Assembly: GCA_946415245.1 (NCBI GenBank)
Contig: CAMKRS010000002.1
Span: 186,001-250,000, forward strand
From: an uncultured Prevotella sp.
GTDB lineage: Bacteria > Bacteroidota > Bacteroidia > Bacteroidales > Bacteroidaceae
DNA length: 64,000 bases
Direction of reading: 5' to 3'
Below are positions 42,166-49,567 of the stretch, piece by piece; position 1 is the stretch's first letter; every line of letters begins with the position of its first letter. Both the position numbers and the translations under genes were made by a program. Under the pieces are notes generated by a model, which was not told where the DNA came from, did no database searches, and was given only the letters and a program-made list of their open reading frames with translations.

Positions 42166-43320
42166 TTACCAATTATGAATATCATGATTCCATTCACCAC
42201 CGTCTTCCCAGTCGGTCACCTTCACGGAGGAAATCTCCAACTTCGACGAACCGGCATAGTAGATATACACGATCCACGTCTGATTACGACGGAAATCACC
42301 ACTCAGCATCATAAACTGCGCCGTACGCAAATCGGAGGGCTTGCTCTGCAGATGATAGGTGACAGTGCCCATCAGTCGCTTGTTGCTCTCTGGCAGATAT
42401 ACAGTCGGAGATGCCGTCAACTCATTCTTGTCCAAACCTTCCTGGATCTTGGCCTCATACATCGACTCGTCCATGCCATTGACATAGGCATACTGACGGG
42501 GATCGGCATTACGGTTCACATACTGAGGAGCACCAGTGGCATCTTTCAACTTCTCAACTAAAATGACTTCCTTGTCCACAGGCTTGTCACCAACCCGGTA
42601 ATAGGGATGCTCGTCGTTCAAGAACAGGTAGTCACTCTTATATAACATATTCGCATCCAACTTCACCTCGTCAATATAGAGAAAATCATTAATGGTATTC
42701 AGAGAGGAGAACACGAAACGGATCTTAGAGATATCACGCACCAGACGGACATTGGCATCGGTGATGTGCAAGACGGAGTTCTTGTTGGTCACCATCTTAC
42801 CACGGATAACACCCGACATCGGAAGACCTTCGTCGGAAAGCTTCGTCACGGCCTTGTTAATACCGCCATTGACAAACTGGTAATAATAACCGCCATTAAA
42901 CTGGGCATCCTCCAGACTGGCCTTATCGGGAATGATGGCATCAAAGGCGGTACCGGTATTGGTGGATGATACATTGGCTAACACATAGACGTCAACGGGC
43001 TCAGGATTGCGCGCAAAAGTATTGTCAACGGACATACTGTAAACACCACTGTTCTGACTGTTAAGACTCTCCAACTCCTCACCGGAAAGGGTGATGCTGC
43101 CCAACTGACTGCCGTCGCTGCTCTTGTAAACCCAGAGCGTCATACTGTTCACCTTCTTCTCTTCCTCAGTAGGATCAATGACACTACGCGTGAGCGTCGG
43201 CTTGCCGGGCGCATAGACATAGATGTCAAGCACTGGGGACTGCTCTTCGGTGTCACTACTGCAACCACCGAAAACTAACAGCAGCACCAAGGCCATACAT
43301 ATCGTCCAAACATCCTTCAT
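42166..43320 (-). CDS. type V pilus-associated lipoprotein (FimC/FimE- or Mfa-like)
   Basis: About 384 residues from ATG 43320 (MKDVWTICM...FGGC, lipobox Cys about 20). GTG at 43332 is an alternative that lies inside the heptamer array. The mature part begins with SSDTEE and a strand pair ending LTRSVIDPTEEEKKVNSMTL, the usual beginning of Mfa-like subunits (a short linker, Arg, then V-x-x-L-x-x-[YF/W]). Members of this family are outer-membrane lipoproteins that join or cap FimA/Mfa1 pili. It sits 5 bases before the next lipoprotein gene. Confidence 0.75.
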   Translation of the reverse strand: MKDVWTICMALVLLLVFGGCSSDTEEQSPVLDIYVYAPGKPTLTRSVIDPTEEEKKVNSMTLWVYKSSDGSQLGSITLSGEELESLNSQNSGVYSMSVDNTFARNPEPVDVYVLANVSSTNTGTAFDAIIPDKASLEDAQFNGGYYYQFVNGGINKAVTKLSDEGLPMSGVIRGKMVTNKNSVLHITDANVRLVRDISKIRFVFSSLNTINDFLYIDEVKLDANMLYKSDYLFLNDEHPYYRVGDKPVDKEVILVEKLKDATGAPQYVNRNADPRQYAYVNGMDESMYEAKIQEGLDKNELTASPTVYLPESNKRLMGTVTYHLQSKPSDLRTAQFMMLSGDFRRNQTWIVYIYYAGSSKLEISSVKVTDWEDGGEWNHDIHNW

Positions 43321-43321
43321 C

Positions 43322-43349
43322 TCACTATTCACTTTTCAATTCTCACAAC
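43322..43349 (-). repeat. intercistronic heptamer array (GTTGTGA, GAATTGA, AAAGTGA, ATAGTGA)
   Basis: Four 7-base units fill the gap between the 586-aa and 384-aa lipoprotein genes. The first overlaps the upstream stop. The last is followed directly by the G and ATG of the next gene. Confidence 0.78.
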
Positions 43350-45109
43350 TAAAATAATTCTACATTGGCAGGCGTGATAACATCCCATTTCGGATACATC
43401 ACCACACCGATCTCCATGCGCGACGCTAACAGGTCGGGCATCACACTATAGGCATTTGCCAGACAGTTCTTATTCACAGTCATAGACAAAGTCGTCACGT
43501 AATCTTGAGTAAACACACGACGGAAATAGTCGTCGGAACCTGACTTCACCGTCGGATCAACATAACCCACTAAATAGAACTTCGAACCGGGATAGACAAT
43601 ACAGTCCTTACCACGGAACTTCGTGCCACTGCGGTTCTCAAACTCTAACACCACCGTCACCTTCGCTCCTTCATACGACTGCAACACAAGGGTGTTCGTG
43701 TTCCCACTATAGGGGGTCGGACTCAGATAATAATAATCGGTTCCACCAGCAACCTCACGGGTCTTGACCTGGGTGTCGTAGACATAACGCATATCCGACT
43801 CCGAAGGCTCGGCGGCATAGGTCTCGGGCTTGAAATCATAACCGACCGGATACTGACCGCCCACAATGACGGCGGTCATCGGGAAGGAACCGTCATTCCA
43901 GTTGACACCGTATTTGAACGGCACTCCATCGCCGTCAGTAAGGGTCTCAGGAGCGGCATTCAGACTCGTACTCAAACGGGCAACAGAATACTGCATCGGG
44001 GTGTTGATAGCAACAGCACGGGTAGAACGGTCTACAACACCACTGCCGGTATAGTTCTGAAGAACATTATTCCAGATGGTCTCAGACTCATATGTAGCTG
44101 AGGTGACGGCCTCATTGCTGGTGGAGATCTGACTGTTCGTGTAATAATAGAGCTCTGCAGGATAGGCAAAACGAGTGACACTGGTGATGGGGGCGATCGT
44201 CGTCGTGGTGGTCTGAGGAGCAAAACGGTCCTCACCACTGATCCACTGCACAGCAGCAGCACCATCAGGAAGGTCGATATTGGCGGGATAACCCGACAAA
44301 CTCTCGTCCAAAGCGGTCACACCGGCCACAGTAATAGTGGCCTTCGAGGCAATAGCGGCCTGGATAGCGGCAGCCAAAGTGGCATTGGAAGTAAACTTAC
44401 CGACTTCCTTGTACAACTCGTCAACATAACCCATAATACTGGTCGAAGAACCAGCAAAGACATGGTACTCGGATGTATTATCTTTCTTACCTATAAAATT
44501 AAGGTAGAGGGCCTTCAACTTAGAATCATCAGTGGTCGACCACCCTTTGGTATTGGCAATGTCTGTCAGATAAGTAGCCAAAGCTTCGGCCTTATCATCA
44601 TAAGCCGTGGTTGCACGGATCTGCGTGGGAACGAAAGAGATATCAGCAGGCGTCAACTCGGGAGGAATATTGGCAGTGGTGGAACCGTAATAGTTCTGTT
44701 CCTCACCGGAGGCACCATGGCCGTAAACCAAAACCGACGCAACGCCATTCACAAACTGACACATACCGTTATAATAGAACTGACCTTTCGTCTTCGGGAA
44801 GACCTGCCAACTGGAATAGGAGAGATGCTGACTGGGAACATCGTCGATACCAATCGTACCTCGGACCTTGAAGGGGATGATGATGACATCTTCCAACTCA
44901 CGGGCACCAGTAGTGGAGAGCTGGACAACATCATCGGCCATACGGGTAGGAACAACATCCAGACCACTGATGTCCGCTGGATTGGGCACAAAGAATGACA
45001 GGTCCACACCAACGAGCTCGTCAACAGTGCTCTTTGGCGCGTCCTGGTCCGTGCAGCCCAACAGAAGCATGCATACCAGCATCATTCCTATATATCTCTC
45101 AACTCTCAA
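43349..45109 (-). CDS. fimbrillin-type major pilus subunit paralogue (lipoprotein, 586 aa)
   Basis: The lipobox is LLLGC (Cys about 19). The mature part starts with TDQDAPKS and the strand VDLSFFVPN. The C-terminal region (RRVFTQDYVTTLSMTVNKNC, then ANAYSVMPDLLASRMEIGVV) matches the end of the 719-aa protein in the same locus, so the two are paralogues. That pattern fits the Mfa1-type fimbrillin C-terminal domain. The reading frame starts with TTG at 45109 inside a heptamer array; ATG at 45085 is an alternative but leaves a signal peptide without positive charge. The protein should reach the outer membrane as a lipoprotein precursor and assemble by strand exchange, as known for type V pili. 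Confidence 0.78.
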   Translation of the reverse strand: MRVERYIGMMLVCMLLLGCTDQDAPKSTVDELVGVDLSFFVPNPADISGLDVVPTRMADDVVQLSTTGARELEDVIIIPFKVRGTIGIDDVPSQHLSYSSWQVFPKTKGQFYYNGMCQFVNGVASVLVYGHGASGEEQNYYGSTTANIPPELTPADISFVPTQIRATTAYDDKAEALATYLTDIANTKGWSTTDDSKLKALYLNFIGKKDNTSEYHVFAGSSTSIMGYVDELYKEVGKFTSNATLAAAIQAAIASKATITVAGVTALDESLSGYPANIDLPDGAAAVQWISGEDRFAPQTTTTTIAPITSVTRFAYPAELYYYTNSQISTSNEAVTSATYESETIWNNVLQNYTGSGVVDRSTRAVAINTPMQYSVARLSTSLNAAPETLTDGDGVPFKYGVNWNDGSFPMTAVIVGGQYPVGYDFKPETYAAEPSESDMRYVYDTQVKTREVAGGTDYYYLSPTPYSGNTNTLVLQSYEGAKVTVVLEFENRSGTKFRGKDCIVYPGSKFYLVGYVDPTVKSGSDDYFRRVFTQDYVTTLSMTVNKNCLANAYSVMPDLLASRMEIGVVMYPKWDVITPANVELF

Positions 45110-45124
45110 TTCTCAACTCTCAAC
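45097..45124 (-). repeat. intercistronic heptamer array (GTTGAGA/ATTGAGA)4
   Basis: Four units overlap the stop of the 359-aa gene and the TTG start of the 586-aa gene. Confidence 0.8.
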
Positions 45125-46203
45125 TAAAGTGGAACATCTTGCTCTTGATTCTTATTCCAGTCTAACGTCACACTGACACCGACGGTCTTGTCCTTGGTAT
45201 AAAAGATACCCTTGCGGTCCAACCAACCTTTCAAAATAAACAACTGACCGGCCTTCAAACGCTTCTTCAGACGAAGAATGGTCTCGGTGATAGGACGATG
45301 ACCACACGTCGACGCGACATCTTGCTCGGGGACATACACACGGAACTCCCAGAGGGTTTCGTCTCCTTCCTGAGAGATAAAGGGCTCCTCGGTCTCAATC
45401 ACCGTACGGGTATCGGCACCGGGCTTGGAAGGGAAGGTCACAGAACAGAAGGCAAACGGCTGACCCATAACGGCATTGCCCACTAAACTAGTGTTGACAA
45501 TGGGCGACCGACCGAAGACATAACTGCTGTCGCAGATATGATAACCGGTAGCAAAACCGGTGGTGTAGACGGTCATCTCACTGGGATCGACATCGCGAGG
45601 GTCTACCACTAACACAGCGGCACAGTTGGCCATATACAGACGGACATCAAAGTTCTGGTCCACACTGCCAAGCACATCCATCGGCTGACGGGCGGTGAAA
45701 AGACCGGTCGTATGGGAGGCAACAGTGTCACCCGTCACCTGCTGAAGCATAGAGGGATGACAGAACTCATCGTTGACAAGACTGACCTGCTGATTGTCCA
45801 CCAGGTTGGCAGCGGCCAGATGCATATACTGACGCATCGGCAGATTCAACGTGTAGGTGGCTTGGTTGGCATCCATAATGTGCTGGTCATGCTGCAGACG
45901 AATGGAATCACCAACAGTATCGTAGAAAGAGAGATCCACATCGTGGGCGAAATCGGTGAAGATACCGGAAAGGAACTGACGCAACTCGTTGGCCAGGTCC
46001 TGCTCGGACTCGGTATTCAACTGGGTCTCGATCTCGGTTTCCATATTGGTCACCAAACGTAACTCATAGTCGATACGGGCCTGCTGGTCACAGTCGCTCT
46101 GATCTTCATCGATCATGGAACAGCCCACCAAGCCCATCAGACCCATGAAACCCATGAGACTCATAAGACCCATCAAACCGATATATCGTCTCTCTCTTCT
46201 CAA
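45124..46203 (-). CDS. FimB/Mfa2-like pilus anchor lipoprotein
   Basis: The 359-residue protein has a lipobox (LMGLVGC, Cys about 28) followed by SMIDEDQSDCDQQ and the strand ARIDYELRLV. This is typical of the FimB/Mfa2 anchor family, where the mature N-terminus reads C..I.-[DE]-D-x-S-x-C. The family keeps FimA/Mfa1 pili attached to the outer membrane and sets fibre length. TTG at 46203 starts 3 bases after the previous stop and gives an Arg-rich n-region (MRRERR); ATG at 46173 is an alternative. The signal peptide core is encoded by a 9-bp tandem repeat (GLM/SLM/GFM units), which is unusual. Confidence 0.8.
   Translation of the reverse strand: MRRERRYIGLMGLMSLMGFMGLMGLVGCSMIDEDQSDCDQQARIDYELRLVTNMETEIETQLNTESEQDLANELRQFLSGIFTDFAHDVDLSFYDTVGDSIRLQHDQHIMDANQATYTLNLPMRQYMHLAAANLVDNQQVSLVNDEFCHPSMLQQVTGDTVASHTTGLFTARQPMDVLGSVDQNFDVRLYMANCAAVLVVDPRDVDPSEMTVYTTGFATGYHICDSSYVFGRSPIVNTSLVGNAVMGQPFAFCSVTFPSKPGADTRTVIETEEPFISQEGDETLWEFRVYVPEQDVASTCGHRPITETILRLKKRLKAGQLFILKGWLDRKGIFYTKDKTVGVSVTLDWNKNQEQDVPL
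46124..46177 (-). repeat. 9-bp tandem repeat encoding the signal peptide core of the Mfa2-like protein
   Basis: Six 9-base units (plus-strand consensus CCCATNARA) start at 46124, 46133, 46142, 46151, 46160 and 46169. On the minus strand they encode GLM, SLM, GFM and GLV triplets ending just before the lipobox Cys. Confidence 0.85.
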
Positions 46204-46206
46204 AAC

Positions 46207-48366
46207 TTATTCTCCTAAAGGAACTTCAAAGGTCAGACCGGTCTGCCACTCCAGATCAACAGACATACCTAAGGAGATCTGTAAGGATCGGAGGTCGGGA
46301 ACGGTGACGTAAGCGTTCTTCAGCGAATTCTTGTTCAGAACGAAATGGGCAATCGTCATATAGTCCTGAATGAAGACACGACGCTGCTTCAACGTCTGAC
46401 CATTGGTATCATAAGGAGGCAATGCGTAATTCGTCGGCCAGGTGATACCCAAGGACTTGTTGTTCTTGTAACCTGCATCAGTGGCAGTGGTCTCACTGGC
46501 GGGACGCTGGTCGGGATCTAACTTACCGGCAATATAGAAGGTACCACCATTGGGGATCTTATTGTCACGACCGTAGAAATCATGACCGGTATTGTTCACA
46601 AACTCCAAAGCAACATACACCAACGACTGGTCTTGATCGCGCTGGGCCTCACTCCAGTTGTCCCAGACAAGGGTGTAATTGGGCACCGACTTGTTGCCAC
46701 CGGCAGTGTAACTCGGAATGGCAGTGCTGGGAAGACTGTTGTCGTAAATCATATAATTGAAACTGGAGGTGGCACCGTTCTTGGCCAGGTAATCCCAACC
46801 AACAGTCTTCGGCTGACCACCGATAACGATACCGGTCAACAGGAAAGAGGTACCTGTCACCTCAATCTGGTTGCTCTTGTTGTCCTCAAGAACAGCAGCT
46901 CCGTAACGAACCGTCGACTCCAACAACGCAGTACCATAGTTGATATTATCGCGCATGGCAACACTACGGGTGGTGGGCTGAACACTACCGTCCTTGGTCC
47001 AACCGCTCCAAGAGGCGTCATTATCCCAGGCAGACACACCGTCAGGATACTGAGCAGGGGTCTTGGCAGCATCGGTTACACGAACAGGACTGTTACCGAA
47101 ATAACAAAGCTCGGCGGGATACATATAGTTGTTAACACCGGCAGTACCACTGCCAACGATGGAATGACTGTCCTCGTCATAACGCCACTGACATTTGCTC
47201 GGAACAAAAGTCAACTGGGTAATACCGGCAGGAACACCGAAAATACGGGGGAACGAATTGACATCACCGTCCTTCGAAATCAAACTGACGGTTGTCGCAT
47301 TAAGATCGGTTTTACTCAAAATAGTATTGATATCCAACCAGGATGTGGGGGAATTCAGATCGAAGAATTTCTCGATATTGTTTCTGACGGCAATACCAAC
47401 CAACTTAGCGGCGGCGTCCTGAATAGTGGTGGGCGAGGAACTGGAAACAGGGTAGAGGGCATTGTACAAATCGCCCATCATATAGGCAACAGCAGGACCG
47501 GAACCACCTCGGATCTCACCCTCGGCAATGGTATGGAAAATAGCAAAGACATCGCCAAGAATGTCGCCATTGGAACTCATATCGCCTTCACCGGTCGACT
47601 CAAACGGATCGGTGGTCTTCTTGGTAATAGAAGTACCGGTCAGATCGGCATAGTCACTCCAAGATAAAGAGGTGATATGCTTCGTGACACCGCCCACAGT
47701 GACATCTTCATCACTGATCGCGGTCTGGGCAATGGTGTTCATTGCATAGAGAATCAGACTCTCATACTGCTCAAAGGCGTCCTGACCAACAGCACTGGTA
47801 CCACTGCTCATGATACGGGGTATCAATGAGAAGCTGTGCTTGCTCATATCGGAACTGCTCAGATCAAAGGAGATCTCACCCGACTCGGCACTGTTGGCGC
47901 CCTTGGGAGCCTTACCCCAGAACATCAGGGTGTTGGTCTCAGTGGGCAACGACAACTCAATCACACGATGGGACAAGGGGACGCCATCTCCACTGGCACC
48001 GATACCGGAACCATCAGGATCAAGACGGTTAGGCTCCAAGATGGCACCGAGATCATAACCCTTCATCACCGTCGTGGGAGTGGTCACATAACTGCCATCA
48101 CTCGCCAGATGAATAGCGAACAACTGAGAGGTACCAATACCACGGAACGCTTCACCTAAAGTGGACTGGGTAGTGGCAGACGACTGACGGGTGGCAGACG
48201 TGTTACCAGTAGACACACTGAACACGAAATTGGCATTCACCGTCTTCGTCAACGGGTCATAATTCGGATTGTCAATCACCTCTTCCTCAGAAGAAGAACA
48301 GGCGGTCAAACCGAACGCACATGTAAGAGCCATCATGCTCGAGATAAAGAATGAACTTTTCTTCAT
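46207..48366 (-). CDS. fimbrillin-type major pilus subunit (lipoprotein, 719 aa)
   Basis: The lipobox is LTACSSSEEE (Cys about 23). The mature N-terminal part holds VNANFVFSVSTG and an LFAIHL strand as in Mfa1/fimbrillin proteins. The C-terminus (RRVFIQDYMTIAHFVLNKNS, then LKNAYVTVPDLRSLQISLGM and VDLEWQTGLTF) fits the fimbrillin C-terminal domain. It is longer than typical FimA/Mfa1 (roughly 350-560 residues). It lies between the DUF3575 gene (29-base gap) and the Mfa2-like anchor (3-base gap), the usual place of the main subunit. The other large paralogue in the locus (586 aa) may be a second shaft or tip-proximal subunit. Confidence 0.82.
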   Translation of the reverse strand: MKKSSFFISSMMALTCAFGLTACSSSEEEVIDNPNYDPLTKTVNANFVFSVSTGNTSATRQSSATTQSTLGEAFRGIGTSQLFAIHLASDGSYVTTPTTVMKGYDLGAILEPNRLDPDGSGIGASGDGVPLSHRVIELSLPTETNTLMFWGKAPKGANSAESGEISFDLSSSDMSKHSFSLIPRIMSSGTSAVGQDAFEQYESLILYAMNTIAQTAISDEDVTVGGVTKHITSLSWSDYADLTGTSITKKTTDPFESTGEGDMSSNGDILGDVFAIFHTIAEGEIRGGSGPAVAYMMGDLYNALYPVSSSSPTTIQDAAAKLVGIAVRNNIEKFFDLNSPTSWLDINTILSKTDLNATTVSLISKDGDVNSFPRIFGVPAGITQLTFVPSKCQWRYDEDSHSIVGSGTAGVNNYMYPAELCYFGNSPVRVTDAAKTPAQYPDGVSAWDNDASWSGWTKDGSVQPTTRSVAMRDNINYGTALLESTVRYGAAVLEDNKSNQIEVTGTSFLLTGIVIGGQPKTVGWDYLAKNGATSSFNYMIYDNSLPSTAIPSYTAGGNKSVPNYTLVWDNWSEAQRDQDQSLVYVALEFVNNTGHDFYGRDNKIPNGGTFYIAGKLDPDQRPASETTATDAGYKNNKSLGITWPTNYALPPYDTNGQTLKQRRVFIQDYMTIAHFVLNKNSLKNAYVTVPDLRSLQISLGMSVDLEWQTGLTFEVPLGE

Positions 48367-48395
48367 ACTTACACTTATTTTATTATTTCACTTTG

Positions 48396-49055
48396 TCAAT
48401 TGATGATATACACAACATTAATACCTAACTGCGGCAACAGGAAGATGCGGTCACCCTTACCATAATAGGTGCCACAATGGTCACAGTCGTATTCCTTGAA
48501 CCAGGCATAACCAACGGCAACACCGGCCTCAGCCTCAATGCGCCAGTCACGGGCCAGGATCCAGGCATAACCGTACTTCGCACCCAAGGCCAACAAATCG
48601 CCCTGCAAACGACGGTCACGCACGGATTTGTACAGGCCGAACGGGAATTTTACATTTCCCACATTGAAATGGCTATAGATAGCATCCAACTCCAGATAAT
48701 GGCCGCTATTATAAACAGTCACAGAGTCATGACGCACATTAACCACACGACCATCTTCGAAGGTATAGTGATTCAGCGTGTCGCGTTTCTGACCGAAATA
48801 ATGACGGATATTGGGCGCAACCAATACGTGGCGCCACTTCTTATTCTTGGTCTTGTCAATGTCCCAAGCGTTCAAACCTACGTTGATTCCGGCAGACCAC
48901 GACGAACCCAGTCGCACTTCTGCACCAAGGTTGGGAGAGAGCGTGGCGTCATAGAGTAGATTGGTGCGGAGTGCCAAGGTTTGGGCACTGGCCCGAGTGG
49001 TTATTAAGCTCAATAACAGTAAAACTGTTAAGGATATTTTTGTTAGAAAATGCAT
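48396..49055 (-). CDS. DUF3575 outer-membrane/periplasmic protein, first gene of the pilus operon
   Basis: From ATG 49055 the product is 219 residues. A signal peptide (about 1-26, ending ASAQ) is followed by LALRTNLLYDATLSPNLGAE, the hallmark of DUF3575, and later NKKWRHVLVAPNIRHYFG. The family is small, beta-rich and usually encoded at the head of FimA/Mfa pilus loci. The longer frame from 49079 is rejected because a -7 promoter element overlaps it (49076-49084), which would leave no leader. Function in pilus biogenesis is inferred from gene neighbourhoods. Confidence 0.88.
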   Translation of the reverse strand: MHFLTKISLTVLLLLSLITTRASAQTLALRTNLLYDATLSPNLGAEVRLGSSWSAGINVGLNAWDIDKTKNKKWRHVLVAPNIRHYFGQKRDTLNHYTFEDGRVVNVRHDSVTVYNSGHYLELDAIYSHFNVGNVKFPFGLYKSVRDRRLQGDLLALGAKYGYAWILARDWRIEAEAGVAVGYAWFKEYDCDHCGTYYGKGDRIFLLPQLGINVVYIIN

Positions 49056-49075
49056 GTTCAAATCAATTTGACGCT

Positions 49076-49084
49076 GCAAATATA
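49076..49084 (-). promoter_or_regulatory. -7 promoter element (TATATTTGC) of the pilus operon
   Basis: It matches the Bacteroidetes sigma-ABfr -7 consensus TAnnTTTG on the minus strand, 21 bases before the DUF3575 start codon. AT-rich sequence lies upstream; no clear TTTG -33 box at ideal spacing was found. Confidence 0.7.
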
Positions 49085-49503
49085 CAAAAAATTAATTATG
49101 TCGTATAATATTATAGCAAAAATTTTCGATAAAACCTTCATTTTTTGCCTTTTTCCGCTTTACCCCCCCCCTAAAATTAACCACTTTTAACGCAAAACCG
49201 CCAAAAACCCCCAAGTTTTCCACCCAAACCTCTCCATCCGCCGCTCATTCATCATCTTTCTGCCTGTTTTTCGAAATTCTTTACATCAATCTTGCAATTA
49301 TGCCTCGTCCTAGCTACGCCCTTGCTACGCCCTAGCTACGACCTTCCTACGCCCTTGCTACGATTTTGCCCAAAATGCCCCTTTTTCGCCATATACCCCT
49401 CGTAAAAATTCCTTACACGCTTTTTCACACCCTTCTTGCCCCCTCCCTCTACCCTTCTACCCTTACGCTACCTTAGCCCTATCCTAACGTTACCTCGGAT
49501 CAA
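49085..49503. other. gene-free region: AT-rich promoter side, then C-rich low-complexity DNA
   Basis: No credible ORF, tRNA or other RNA gene was seen. Bases 49085-49150 are AT-rich and probably hold upstream promoter sequence. The rest has low G on the plus strand, a run of eight C at about 49165-49172, and 11-bp tandem repeats at 49309-49363. Confidence 0.6.
49309..49363. repeat. 11-bp tandem repeat (CCTAGCTACGC type, five units)
   Basis: Units at 49309, 49320, 49331, 49342 and 49353 read CCTAGCTACGC, CCTTGCTACGC, CCTAGCTACGA, CCTTCCTACGC and CCTTGCTACGA. They are not in a gene. Confidence 0.85.
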
Positions 49504-49545
49504 CAAAAAAGCGGGGCTCCTCCGCTTTTTGGAAGATGCCCCGCT
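49504..49545 (-). terminator. intrinsic terminator of the amylase gene
   Basis: Read on the minus strand, an 8-bp stem (AGCGGGGC / GCCCCGCT) encloses a ~20-base loop that can form a smaller hairpin, and is followed by a run of T. It starts about 23 bases after the amylase stop. Confidence 0.8.
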
Positions 49546-49567
49546 CATTTCTCTAATCAATCGCCTC

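Noticed and set aside
49085..49503. A tRNA or structured RNA gene in the gene-free region
   Set aside because: No cloverleaf, conserved T-loop text or riboswitch-like core was seen; the region is low-complexity.
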